Counted from the stretch's first letter, positions 1 through 7,476 are shown. The stretch is DNA of 33,518 nucleotides from an uncultured Agathobaculum sp. (GCF_944380975.1 NZ_CALWJK010000023.1:1-33518), one strand, 5' to 3'. The notes: generated by a model from the sequence alone, not told the origin. Program-made: numbers and translations.

Positions 1-966
1 CTGTATAAAAACTTGTCTGACGATAAGATCGAAATCCTTCGCCAATCTATCTTGCAGCAAGCGGTAGAAGGTAAGCTCTGTGAGCAGGACCTCAATGATG
101 AGCCAGCTAGCGTGCTGCTTGAAAAAATTAAAGCTGAAAAAGAGCGTTTAATTGCCGAGAAAAAAATCAAAAAGCAAAAGCCGTTGCCTCCAATTAGCGC
201 TGAAGAAAAACCATTTGCGTTGCCGAAAGGTTGGGAGTGGTGCAGGTTACCTGAAATAGGTGAGCTTAGCCGAGGAAAGTCAAAGCATCGACCTAGAAAT
301 GATGCTACCCTATATAAAGATGGAAAATATCCATTGGTTCAAACTGGAGATGTTGCAAGGGCTGGCACATTTATTACAACATACACAGCGCTATACAACG
401 ATGTTGGGTTGGCACAAAGCCGTATGTGGGAAAAGGGAACATTGTGCATCACCATTGCAGCTAATATTGCTGATACAGGTATTTTAAGTTTTGATGCCTG
501 TTTTCCAGATAGTGTTGTAGGGTTTCAACCGTTTGTGCCTGAGTTGGATGTAGAGTTCTTTAAGTGGTATATAGATATATCTAAAAAGAATTTGGAGAAA
601 TATGCCCCAGCAACAGCGCAAAAAAATATCAATATTGATATTTTGTCTAGTTTGATAGTACCTCTTCCGCCGAAAAATGAGCTTAAGAAAATCACAAGAA
701 AAGCAAAAAACATATTGGCACTTTGCAATTCCTTAAGTCACGAGCTGCTTCAATCTAAACAGTATGCCTCACAACTTATGGAATCGGTTTTGCAGGAAGC
801 GTTTAGTGTACAAGAAACTGCAAAGCCTGCACAGGTTATCGAATTCCATCCGGATCAAACAACTTCTGAAACGGAGTTGCTAGCAGCTGCTCGTGGCAAG
901 ATTCGAGAGGAGACCTGGGAGCATCTTTGCAAACGAGCTATGGAGATTGCTGGCGAGGAAAGCTGA
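1..966 (+). CDS. hsdS: Type I restriction-modification specificity subunit HsdS, 3' part (5' end outside window)
   Basis: HsdS recognises the DNA target for a type I restriction-modification complex (HsdR2M2S). The reading frame is open from base 1, so the gene begins upstream. A TTG at 13 is only the first possible start inside the window. What is visible is the central conserved spacer (ILRQSILQQAVEGKL, then the charged helix DEPASVLLEKIKAEKERL), the hallmark LPKGWEW that opens the second target-recognition domain, that domain itself, and the C-terminal conserved helix ending LMESVLQEAF. The first recognition domain must lie to the left, with hsdM/hsdR presumably beyond. The stop codon overlaps the next gene's start by one base, so the two are translationally coupled. 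Identification is secure; the DNA target is unknown. Confidence 0.9.
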   Translation: MYKNLSDDKIEILRQSILQQAVEGKLCEQDLNDEPASVLLEKIKAEKERLIAEKKIKKQKPLPPISAEEKPFALPKGWEWCRLPEIGELSRGKSKHRPRNDATLYKDGKYPLVQTGDVARAGTFITTYTALYNDVGLAQSRMWEKGTLCITIAANIADTGILSFDACFPDSVVGFQPFVPELDVEFFKWYIDISKKNLEKYAPATAQKNINIDILSSLIVPLPPKNELKKITRKAKNILALCNSLSHELLQSKQYASQLMESVLQEAFSVQETAKPAQVIEFHPDQTTSETELLAAARGKIREETWEHLCKRAMEIAGEES

Positions 967-1523
967 TGGACTGGAGACGCAAACGACAAATCAGGAATTT
1001 AGTCGATGGAATTTTGGAGTTAAATACCCTGCATCGTCCACCAATAGAGCTAATTCCTGCTATAATGAAACAGCGGGGGATCGTATTCGAGGAACGAGAC
1101 GAGGATGATGAAGAGTTCTGCGGCGTATATATGGTGGTGAAGCAGGCAAAAATCATCTTTGTCAATGCCAATCTTCGAACATCCCGCAAACACTTTACCA
1201 TTGCCCATGAGTTGGGCCATCATTACTTAGGCCACCCATTACAAAACGGCGCTATTATCTGTGATAGTGATAGCGTTTTTGGAAAAAATAAGCCGGAACA
1301 GGAAAAAGAAGCAGACTATTTTGCCGCCTGCTTCCTGATGCCGGAAAATCTGGTCAAACGAAAGTGGACAGAGTTTTTTAATGATTGCCCGAAGCAGACA
1401 ACGCTGTTTCTGGAAGATCAGCAGCTGGAACAGCAGCATCAATTGCAGCGATATCTGAGTGACTACTTTCAGGTATCAATGGAGGCTATGGGATATCGCT
1501 TAGACGAATTAAAGCTAGTTTAG
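966..1523 (+). CDS. ImmA/IrrE family metallopeptidase
   Basis: This is a zinc metallopeptidase of the ImmA/IrrE (COG2856) type, a family that cleaves repressors or antitoxins in mobile elements and stress responses. The protein has 185 residues when started at the ATG at 966, whose A is the last base of the hsdS TGA; a GAGGAAAG ribosome site lies just upstream. The metal-binding HELGHH is at residues 81-86, followed by the family's downstream helix KEADYFAACFLMP carrying the third ligand (Glu). An in-frame upstream ATG at 927 sits inside hsdS and is less likely. No HTH domain is fused and no XRE-type partner repressor is seen next to it, so its substrate is unknown. Position between hsdS and an ATPase suggests a role in controlling or acting with a defence operon. 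Confidence 0.85.
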   Translation: MDWRRKRQIRNLVDGILELNTLHRPPIELIPAIMKQRGIVFEERDEDDEEFCGVYMVVKQAKIIFVNANLRTSRKHFTIAHELGHHYLGHPLQNGAIICDSDSVFGKNKPEQEKEADYFAACFLMPENLVKRKWTEFFNDCPKQTTLFLEDQQLEQQHQLQRYLSDYFQVSMEAMGYRLDELKLV

Positions 1524-1548
1524 CACCAGCGATAGAGGAGGACACAAT

Positions 1549-2823
1549 ATGAAGCTAACTTTGAAAAACATTGGCAAAATAGGGACAGCTTCAGTTGAGA
1601 TCAACGGCATCACAGTAATTGCTGGTGAAAACAACACCGGTAAAAGCACAGTTGGCCGTGCTCTTTTTGCAGTATTTAACAGTTTTTGTAATGTTCAAAA
1701 GCAAATTGAAAACGAGCGAGTCGATAGTATAGAAAATTTGCTTGATCGGATGTATATGAATGTCAGTTCGAGATTTATGAGAATTGCGAATACAAACGAA
1801 ATTGCAAAAACAATTGTTGCTCATATTGATTCATATAGGCAAGCTGAACTTTCTGATATGCAAAAAAAAATCATGGACTTGCTTGTACAATATGATGAAG
1901 GGAAAATTGAATCTTTTGATGAAAATACTATAGCTGAAACGGTTTCACGTATCAAAGATGTCCTTAATGTCTCTGATATGGATTTTCTAAAATCTGTGCT
2001 TGAACGAAAGTTGGATGCTGAGTTTAATGAGCAAGTCTGCAATATATTTTCTGAAGATGATGGAGAAATCCAGCTCCAGATTGAGGATGCTATCATAACG
2101 GTTTCTGTTGAAAATAAAGGAGCCGTAGACATTCAGAATGCAGGTAATATCTCCCTTCAAACCGAAGTAGTCTATATTGACGATCCGTTTGTTCTGGATG
2201 ATCTAAGAATGTTTTATCGGCGTATGCCAAGTTCTTCTTCGGATCATCGGTATCATTTATGTACAAAGCTCTTTTCGTTGGATTCAGAAGCAAATGTTTT
2301 TGATGAGATCGTTGCCAAAGACAAACTTAATAGCATTTATGAAAAAATATCTTCTATTTGTAGCGGCGATGTCATTCGGAGCAAACGATCTGTAACAGGG
2401 TACCAAAGAAAGGGTAGCGACAAGGTTTTAAATGTTCGAAATCTGTCTACCGGACTTAAGACTTTTGTTATCTTGAAAATGTTGCTCAAAAGTGGTGTGA
2501 TTGAGCGTAATGGTACAATTATTTTGGATGAACCGGAAATTCATCTGCATCCAGAATGGCAGCTTTTGTTTGCTGAATTGATTGTATTGATTCAGAAAGA
2601 GTTTGGGGTTCATGTTCTCTTGAATACGCATAGCCCATATTTTTTGAATGCCATTGAAGTTTATACGGTAAAATATGGAGTGGATGATAAATGCAAATAC
2701 TATTTAGCGTTTTCGCAAGATGATATTTCTAGTATTAGAGATGTGACGGATCATATAGAGGCTATTTATAGCAAATTAGCTAGACCGCTGCAAGATTTAG
2801 AAAATGAAAGAGGTCAGCTATGA
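1549..2823 (+). CDS. AAA (ABC/OLD-like) ATPase, probable defence system component
   Basis: A 424-residue ATPase of the ABC/SMC-like AAA class found in OLD, PARIS AriA and related defence proteins. Walker A is GENNTGKST at residues 26-34, a signature-like LSTGLK lies near 299-304, Walker B is IILDEPEIHLHP with D327-E328, and a switch histidine occurs in NTHSP near 361. The middle (about 50-280) is a charged helical insertion. OLD proteins carry a C-terminal TOPRIM nuclease; this one ends about 60 residues after the switch motif and has none. Its 3' end overlaps the next gene by ATGA, so the two products probably act as a pair. A GAGGAGG ribosome site precedes the ATG. Specific system membership is not recognised. 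Confidence 0.8.
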   Translation: MKLTLKNIGKIGTASVEINGITVIAGENNTGKSTVGRALFAVFNSFCNVQKQIENERVDSIENLLDRMYMNVSSRFMRIANTNEIAKTIVAHIDSYRQAELSDMQKKIMDLLVQYDEGKIESFDENTIAETVSRIKDVLNVSDMDFLKSVLERKLDAEFNEQVCNIFSEDDGEIQLQIEDAIITVSVENKGAVDIQNAGNISLQTEVVYIDDPFVLDDLRMFYRRMPSSSSDHRYHLCTKLFSLDSEANVFDEIVAKDKLNSIYEKISSICSGDVIRSKRSVTGYQRKGSDKVLNVRNLSTGLKTFVILKMLLKSGVIERNGTIILDEPEIHLHPEWQLLFAELIVLIQKEFGVHVLLNTHSPYFLNAIEVYTVKYGVDDKCKYYLAFSQDDISSIRDVTDHIEAIYSKLARPLQDLENERGQL

Positions 2824-3398
2824 TTAATTTAGATTCGTATGCGATTTTTCGTGATAATAGAAAAACGCTTAGAGAAACCTCTAAAGATGATAGCAATCCA
2901 AACGATATCCAATACATGACATCTTCGGAGACAGAAGTTGTAAATTTTGACTTGGTCAAAAGGCATTATGTAAATAAACTTAATCTTTCTGAAGAAGTTG
3001 CAACCTCAGTTGATGCAATCGCCTTGCTTGAGGATGGAATATTATTCATCGAATTTAAAAATGGAAAGGTGAATAACCGCGAAATTAAAGATAAAGCACG
3101 AGACAGCTTGTTGATCTTTCTTGAAATTATTGGGGAAAATATAGCTTTTTCTCGTAGCAATGTTGATTTTGTTGTGGTTTATAATCTTGAAAAGAATCCT
3201 TTACCCAGACAAGTACAAAAGGGGAAATTGCAAGAAACACCATCAAGAGTTGTTATAGCTGATCGCATTATGGCAAAAGCGAATAAAGAATTTATTTGTT
3301 TTGATTTGGAACGGTATGAAAAACTATATTTTAGAAACATTCATACGTATTCCAAGGAGAGATTCGAAGAGTATTTACAGACTTTGCAGCTGGATTAG
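2820..3398 (+). CDS. Small protein with PD-(D/E)XK-like nuclease motif, partner of the ATPase
   Basis: A 192-residue protein whose start ATG overlaps the ATPase stop (ATGA), showing tight coupling. I do not recognise a named family. Residues 64-80 read VDAIALLEDGILFIEFK: an Asp at 65 and Glu-x-Lys at 78-80, separated by a hydrophobic strand. That is the spacing and pattern of PD-(D/E)XK nucleases, and the following NGKVNNREIKDKARDSL would be the usual helix. The rest is mixed alpha/beta with no signal peptide or membrane segment. I infer a nuclease effector controlled by the upstream ATPase, by analogy with ATPase-nuclease defence pairs. It could instead be a nuclease-fold protein without activity. 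Confidence 0.6.
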   Translation: MINLDSYAIFRDNRKTLRETSKDDSNPNDIQYMTSSETEVVNFDLVKRHYVNKLNLSEEVATSVDAIALLEDGILFIEFKNGKVNNREIKDKARDSLLIFLEIIGENIAFSRSNVDFVVVYNLEKNPLPRQVQKGKLQETPSRVVIADRIMAKANKEFICFDLERYEKLYFRNIHTYSKERFEEYLQTLQLD

Positions 3399-3726
3399 AA
3401 TCAATTTGCGTAATATAATTCTTTGGCAACTGAAGTAAATTAATATCATTGCTGGACAATATCCGATATGGTATAGTTGATTCATGATATGGGGGTGATG
3501 CTCTCCATTACTGGCAACAAAAAACTGCAGAGATTCTAATAATAATTCACCGAACGTTGGTTGGCAGCGGAGTAGCTTGTATTATGTTGCATTGAGTGCA
3601 ACGGCGAGTGCAAACACGTTGATAAGAACCTAAATTGTATGTACCAACAGTGATGAAAAATAATATTTTTTGTACATAATGGACGGAATGACAGCAATAA
3701 AGGTTCAAAAAATCGCATTTTTGATT
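3399..3726 (+). other. Gene-free A+T-rich stretch; possible untranslated transcript
   Basis: No credible coding region is visible between the defence operon and the tRNA fragment. It holds one plausible promoter (3449-3477) pointing at the terminator at 3755-3787, which would define a transcript of about 300 bases. Short inverted repeats include TTGCAT/GTGCAA near 3587-3601 and CAAAAA/TTTTTG near 3705-3722. No transcription terminator directly follows the 3398 stop codon. Confidence 0.3.
3449..3477 (+). promoter_or_regulatory. Possible sigma-A promoter
   Basis: TTGCTG (3449-3454) and TATAGT (3472-3477) are separated by 17 bases. No gene follows on this strand before the terminator at 3755, so the promoter would make a short non-coding transcript. 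Each box departs from consensus, so this is tentative. Confidence 0.3.
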
Positions 3727-3749
3727 TTCAAATCCCTGACTCTCCGCCA
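3727..3749 (+). other. tRNA-Ser-like 3'-end fragment: integration (att) site core
   Basis: The 23 bases read as T-loop TTCAAAT, 3' T-stem, acceptor strand ACTCTCC, discriminator G and CCA, exactly the end of a serine-type tRNA gene. The matching 5' T-stem and the rest of the tRNA are absent upstream, so this is a fragment and not a gene. Such fragments mark one end of elements that integrate into tRNA 3' ends, and an integrase gene lies 108 bases away with its 3' end facing it. Confidence 0.7.
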
Positions 3750-3754
3750 GATTA

Positions 3755-3787
3755 CCGCACTTTATCGAAAGATAAAGTGCGGTTTTT
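3755..3787 (+). terminator. Rho-independent terminator (12-bp stem, GAAA loop)
   Basis: A perfect 12-bp stem, CCGCACTTTATC against GATAAAGTGCGG, closes a GAAA tetraloop and is followed by TTTTT (3783-3787). It works on the + strand only, since no T-run follows it on minus. It lies five bases after the tRNA 3' fragment, so it may be a tRNA terminator or one carried by the element to insulate the integrase. Confidence 0.85.
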
Positions 3788-3856
3788 GCTATTATCGCAA
3801 AGAAAACGAAATTATGTTGAGGTTATTGCTTTCTTTGACGACGATCCTGACGACAA

Positions 3857-5050
3857 TCACGCATTTTTGGAAATCACAGTGGTTTGAATCAACTTCTCCA
3901 TGCGCTCTGCGCTGTCGCGGCGCATAGCCTGTGTCAGATGACCGTAGGTATTCAGTGTAAATGCCGCAGAATGATGCCCAAGGTTCTCCTTTACGGTCAG
4001 AACATCGTCACCGTTTTGCAGGGAGAGGGTGGCGAACGTATGTCGGAGCGTATGGAAATAACAATCATTCATGCCAATGCTGGCAAGTATCTTTTTGAGA
4101 TGCTTATATACGGTCCTGCGGTTCAGAGGTCGCCCGAGGTCATTCGTGAAAACCAGATTGAATTCGTTTTCCCATAATGCACCTGCCGCCATGCGCTGTC
4201 TATTTTGCAGCAGTCGCTGCTCCTGTAGAATATGTAACACGGTAGGTGCTACTGTAATGGTGCGTGACTTGCCGTTTTTCAAGGTGTTCATGTAGCAATT
4301 GCAGTCGCCCCGCGTCAAGTATTGCTGTAGTTGTTGATGCAGATACAAAGAGCCGTGTTCCCAGTCGATATCCGGCCAAGATAGACCAAGAATTTCGCCC
4401 TGCCGCATACCTGTGAACAAATCGACCAGATAGAGTCGGTAAAATGGGTCAGGACGGCAGGCCGCAAGAAAACGATCTAATTGCTCATCTGTGATTGTCT
4501 TGATCTCCGGCTTCGGTACTTTGGGCAGAATACATGAACTTGCTGGGTTGCAACGCAACAGACCGATACGAACCGCCAGATCCAGCCCTCGATGCAGAAC
4601 ACCATAAACATTCTTTGCAGTTTTAGGTGAGAGTGCTTTGCCTCCATTGCATACAGGTCGGCAAAGCGAATTCACAAAGGCCTGAATTTGTACCGTGTTC
4701 AATGCCTGCAATTTGATCTTGCCTAGTGCCGGTGTGATATGATTTCGTATCACAGCTTCGTAGGAGTGCAGTGCGTAGGGCTTCAAATTCATGGTATACT
4801 CCGCAAGATAGGTTTGCATCCATTCAGCGACCGTATATTGCGCCGGTTCAATATAAGAGCCGGTGTCGATATCCCGCGTCACCTCACGCAATTTTGCAGC
4901 AACTGCTTTTTGTGTTTTGCCATAAATACAGTGCCGGATTGGTTTGCCGGTTGCGGGATTTATGCCGGAAGTATAGCGTGCTTCCCAGCGTCCGTCTTTT
5001 CGCTTAGTGATGGTTCCGCTACCGGACTCACGTTTTTTACGTTGTGCCAT
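3857..5050 (-). CDS. int: Tyrosine recombinase / site-specific integrase
   Basis: A phage/ICE-type tyrosine integrase of 397 residues. The N-terminus (GSGTITKRKDGRWEARY) is the AP2-like arm-binding domain. A core-binding SAM-like domain follows (about 70-160), then the catalytic domain with Arg in GMRQGEILGLSW (about 216), Lys in LKNGKSR, HTLRHTFAT (about 333-341), His in LGHHS and the nucleophile Tyr in LNTYGHL (about 369). All catalytic residues are present, so it should be active. I place the start at 5050 because AAAGGAGG lies five to six bases upstream; an in-frame ATG at 5074 lies upstream of that ribosome site. The 3' end faces the tRNA-Ser fragment at 3727-3749, the expected attachment site. 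Confidence 0.93.
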   Translation of the reverse strand: MAQRKKRESGSGTITKRKDGRWEARYTSGINPATGKPIRHCIYGKTQKAVAAKLREVTRDIDTGSYIEPAQYTVAEWMQTYLAEYTMNLKPYALHSYEAVIRNHITPALGKIKLQALNTVQIQAFVNSLCRPVCNGGKALSPKTAKNVYGVLHRGLDLAVRIGLLRCNPASSCILPKVPKPEIKTITDEQLDRFLAACRPDPFYRLYLVDLFTGMRQGEILGLSWPDIDWEHGSLYLHQQLQQYLTRGDCNCYMNTLKNGKSRTITVAPTVLHILQEQRLLQNRQRMAAGALWENEFNLVFTNDLGRPLNRRTVYKHLKKILASIGMNDCYFHTLRHTFATLSLQNGDDVLTVKENLGHHSAAFTLNTYGHLTQAMRRDSAERMEKLIQTTVISKNA

Positions 5051-5093
5051 GATGGCCTCCTTTCTATGGCACATGGATTCCGCTGTTATCCTT

Positions 5094-5102
5094 AGTATAG
5101 CA
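5094..5102 (-). promoter_or_regulatory. Extended -10 promoter for the integrase
   Basis: On the minus strand the sequence TGCTATACT provides a TGN-extended -10 element about 45 bases ahead of the integrase start. A -35 box is weak (CATACA at 18-base spacing), as is common with extended -10 promoters. Confidence 0.4.
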
Positions 5103-5202
5103 CATTTACTGTGAACATGTATGAGTTAATGCAGGAAAATAAGGTAATCTGTGAAGATGTAAGTGGATAAAATGTTTGAAGGGAGCATGGCGAGATTACA
5201 AT

Positions 5203-6192
5203 TTATCGACACACCCCAACCTGTGCTTTTTTCGGCAGCATACCCCGCTCTCGCAGCACCCACAGCACCGGCTGCTGAAAATCCCATACCATGATACGCA
5301 CCGGCGCTTCCGGGTCTGGCTGCCGTGCCAGATACTCCAGTAGTTCCATCCATTGCCCCTGAAGCAAGGAGATGGTAACGCCTGACTTGGCCTTCTCCTG
5401 TTCTTCCATCTGCGCAATGGTGATGCGCCAGTCCTTCCGGTCAAAGTGCTGCACAAAGGCTTGTGCTGACCCATCCAGCGGCAGTAAAATCGCGTTGTCC
5501 TCCCATGTGATATGGAAGTTCAGCCTCATGTGCCGCAGCGCACGGGGATCTTTTTTCAGCGCCCAGAGCGAGTATTCCAGAATGTCCGCGATCGCTTCTG
5601 GCGTTTCGACGAGGATCACCTTTTCGAATGACATCATCGCCCCGGCCAGCCGCACGGCCGCGTTTTTCTCGCCGTTGGGATTGAGCCGCTGGTTGCCGTT
5701 CCCGAAGTGATACACCGGATGGATGAACCGCCCCTCGTCATAGATGCAACCGACGAACCGAGAATATTTCAGGCTGTCGGTGCTGCGGACAGCTTTCCGT
5801 TCCTGTTCGCGCTTGATCTGCAAGGACGTCTGGTATTTGCGCCTGCAAAGCAGGACGAAGAACAGCCACGCCTCGTTGATGCGGCTGAGCCGCACTGCCT
5901 TTTCGATGCTGTGCGTGCCCGTCGGCTTATCGTCAATGAACGCTTTCGATTTTCTCCGGTCTTTGTGCAGCACCCGGCAATAGGCTTCAAACCCTGCATC
6001 TGTGACGAAAAAACTCTTGTGGCCCGGCGCCTTGACAACTTCCAGATATCCCGCGCGACACAGCTTCTGAAACGCATCCTGTGTGCGCGCATAGTTGCTG
6101 CCCAGCAATTTGAGCGCATGGTACGGCAGCTGTCCGCAGACAACACTAACTTGTAGCAAAAGCCATGCTGCGCTGTTTCTACATATCCGCAT
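5203..6192 (-). CDS. Mobile-element protein with N-terminal winged helix, replication-relaxation-like
   Basis: A 329-residue protein of a kind seen beside integrases in clostridial elements. The first 75 residues look like a winged helix: a helix pair (SVVCGQLPYHALKLLG), then TQDAFQKLCRAGYLEVVK and a wing ending SFFVTDAGFEAYCR. The rest is mixed alpha/beta with no motif I can name. This layout resembles the replication-relaxation proteins (MobC-like auxiliary factors), but I cannot confirm the family. Its ATG overlaps the end of the upstream gene by 14 bases with GGGAG ahead of it, so the two are translated as a unit. It is transcribed towards the integrase, with 152 bases between them. Likely a role in element replication or mobilisation. 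Confidence 0.55.
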   Translation of the reverse strand: MRICRNSAAWLLLQVSVVCGQLPYHALKLLGSNYARTQDAFQKLCRAGYLEVVKAPGHKSFFVTDAGFEAYCRVLHKDRRKSKAFIDDKPTGTHSIEKAVRLSRINEAWLFFVLLCRRKYQTSLQIKREQERKAVRSTDSLKYSRFVGCIYDEGRFIHPVYHFGNGNQRLNPNGEKNAAVRLAGAMMSFEKVILVETPEAIADILEYSLWALKKDPRALRHMRLNFHITWEDNAILLPLDGSAQAFVQHFDRKDWRITIAQMEEQEKAKSGVTISLLQGQWMELLEYLARQPDPEAPVRIMVWDFQQPVLWVLRERGMLPKKAQVGVCR

Positions 6193-6844
6193 TGTATCCT
6201 GCTCCCAGATTGAAAACCGGGATTTTGCCGGGCCGGATGCAGATCACGGTCTGGTCCCTGTCACCCCAGCAGCTCGTTTGGACGTTGGAGCAGTAGATGC
6301 CGCTGTCGCTGGTCAGCAGGTACCGCTCAATGACGTTCAGCACTGCGCGCGTTTCCAGATTATCATGATCCCGCACATCGGCGGGCTGATGCGATGCCGC
6401 ATAGCAATGGTAAAACACGACCGTACACGCCCGGAACCGCGGCAGGGCGGATGCCCGGCGCGCCAGCAGCCGGTTCAGCGGCTCGCACACAAACTCGGTG
6501 CAGCTGCTTCGTTTGGACAGGCGCAGTGGTAACCGGATCACCACCGAGCCGTCTTTCTGTACGGCCAGTTCGTAGCCGTCCGGCAAATCGTCACCAGTCT
6601 GCTCTGGTTGATCAGCGGTCATGGCTGTTCCCGCATCTGCCCGCGAAAAATATTTCCTGCTGCACAGGAAATATTTTTCGCGGGTCTCTGCATAGGCCTC
6701 ACGGGCGGCGATGGCCGTGTCCTGCGCTGCATTTGCCAGACGGCGTAGGTAGTCATCATCGTCACGGCCTACCGTAAGCCGTTCGGACAATTCATTCAGA
6801 TTTTGTAGGGCGGCGAGGAATGCCGCCCCGGTTCGATCATGCAT
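6179..6844 (-). CDS. Hypothetical mobile-element protein (possibly DUF6100-like)
   Basis: A 221-residue soluble protein with no function I recognise with certainty. The N-terminal 80 residues are a coiled helical bundle (FLAALQNLNELSERL, DDDYLRRLANAAQDTAI) and the C-terminal half is beta-rich (LPDGYELAVQKDGSVVIRL). It recalls the DUF6100 proteins of Firmicute elements, from memory only. I place the start at 6844 (MHDRTG) because GAGGAGGAGG precedes it at good spacing. The frame stays open upstream to an ATG at 6958, but that would add a hydrophobic stretch spanning the ribosome site and an iteron repeat. A perfect 20-bp inverted repeat sits inside the gene at 6640-6684 and encodes the twin REKYF / SRKYF segments. 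Confidence 0.6.
   Translation of the reverse strand: MHDRTGAAFLAALQNLNELSERLTVGRDDDDYLRRLANAAQDTAIAAREAYAETREKYFLCSRKYFSRADAGTAMTADQPEQTGDDLPDGYELAVQKDGSVVIRLPLRLSKRSSCTEFVCEPLNRLLARRASALPRFRACTVVFYHCYAASHQPADVRDHDNLETRAVLNVIERYLLTSDSGIYCSNVQTSCWGDRDQTVICIRPGKIPVFNLGAGYNADM
6640..6684. repeat. Perfect 20-bp inverted repeat inside a coding region
   Basis: The arms CCCGCGAAAAATATTTCCTG (6640-6659) and their exact reverse complement (6665-6684) flank a five-base spacer CTGCA. It lies within the 6179-6844 gene and encodes a short duplicated-looking peptide. No T-run follows on either strand, so it is not a simple terminator. Confidence 0.9.
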
Positions 6845-6890
6845 CGAAGCCTCCTCCTCTCTGCTCTGTGGGTTCGAAAACGCGAAAATC

Positions 6891-7115
6891 ATTACCGCCC
6901 ATACCCATGCGGCAAACAACTGGGTAAAGAGGAACGGCAGTGTGGCAGATAATTTCAATTTTCGAAACTATATTTCTTTTTTTGACGGGTGTTTCATCGG
7001 GAATTAATGCCTTTTTGCAATTACCGCCCAATGCTGCGTTTTTTCAAAAGTGCACCTTTTCGGCGCTTTCGATTTCGGGAAGAAAAGGTGCACTTTCAGG
7101 CGAAATTACCGCCCA
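6891..7115 (-). repeat. Three iteron-like copies of TGGGCGGTAAT
   Basis: The 11-base sequence (minus strand TGGGCGGTAAT) occurs at 6891-6901, 7020-7030 and 7105-7115, all in the same orientation, in the non-coding stretch between the excisionase-like gene and the two element proteins. The spacing (129 and 85 bases) is irregular. Such repeats are typical of protein-binding sites at origins or excision sites; I infer a replication, transfer or recombination function. Confidence 0.6.
7047..7096. repeat. 15-bp inverted repeat with 20-base loop
   Basis: AAAGTGCACCTTTTC (7047-7061) pairs exactly with GAAAAGGTGCACTTT (7082-7096). It lies between two of the iteron-like repeats, downstream of the excisionase-like gene. 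The minus-strand continuation (TGAAAAAACG) has no T-run, so a role as a binding site or transfer-origin hairpin is as likely as termination. The surrounding 6845-7184 stretch has no credible gene. Confidence 0.6.
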
Positions 7116-7184
7116 CTGTTTTGCGGTTTACTGCACGGCTTTACGGGCAAAAAAGTTCTGTTTCTGTCGCGTTTCCAACTTAGC

Positions 7185-7379
7185 CTACTCTCCTGTCTGC
7201 CGATCGATCCATGCAAGAACTTTGTCCTTGGGTGCCAATTTTCGTTTTCCGATATGTAATGTCGGAAAGTCGGCGCGGTTCAAAAGCTGGTACGCACCCG
7301 ACCGTGAAATGCCGAGCAGCATCGCGATCTGTTCGGCATTCAGCACATCGGGGTAGTCCTCATATGCGATCCGTTTCAT
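7185..7379 (-). CDS. Excisionase-family helix-turn-helix protein
   Basis: A 64-residue DNA-binding protein of the excisionase/HTH_17 (MerR-like) type. The motif YPDVLNAEQIAMLLGISR followed by SGAYQLLNRADFPTLHIGKR is the standard helix-turn-helix and wing, and KDKVLAWIDRQ is the closing helix. It probably helps the integrase excise the element or acts as a regulator at the neighbouring repeats. Two in-frame ATGs compete (7385 and 7379); I choose 7379 because AGGAGG is seven bases upstream of it and too close to the other. It starts the minus-strand element operon and has its own promoter (7449-7476), divergent from the gene at 7533. It is separated from the integrase by two genes, unlike the usual adjacent xis-int pair. 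Confidence 0.8.
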   Translation of the reverse strand: MKRIAYEDYPDVLNAEQIAMLLGISRSGAYQLLNRADFPTLHIGKRKLAPKDKVLAWIDRQTGE

Positions 7380-7424
7380 CTTCATCCCTCCTCCCAGTTG
7401 ACAAATTAGATTGTTTCGTCTATT

Positions 7425-7442
7425 ATAGAACTATAATTCTAT
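7425..7442. promoter_or_regulatory. Hyphenated palindrome, possible operator
   Basis: ATAGAA-CTATAA-TTCTAT is an 18-base site with six-base inverted arms. It lies immediately downstream of the minus-strand -10 box in the divergent promoter region, a good place for repressor binding. The binding protein is unknown. Confidence 0.35.
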
Positions 7443-7448
7443 GAGAAC

Positions 7449-7476
7449 ATAATAGCATCTTGAAATGATTTGTCAA
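7449..7476 (-). promoter_or_regulatory. Sigma-A promoter for the excisionase-like gene
   Basis: On minus, TTGACA (complement of 7471-7476) and TATTAT (complement of 7449-7454) are 16 bases apart. The start would fall about 65 bases before the excisionase-like ATG. The element overlaps the promoter on the opposite strand. Confidence 0.6.

Noticed and set aside
6845-6958. N-terminal extension of the 221-residue element protein with a hydrophobic start (possible signal anchor)
   Set aside because: The extension would run across an iteron repeat and the strong GAGGAGGAGG site serving the ATG at 6844.
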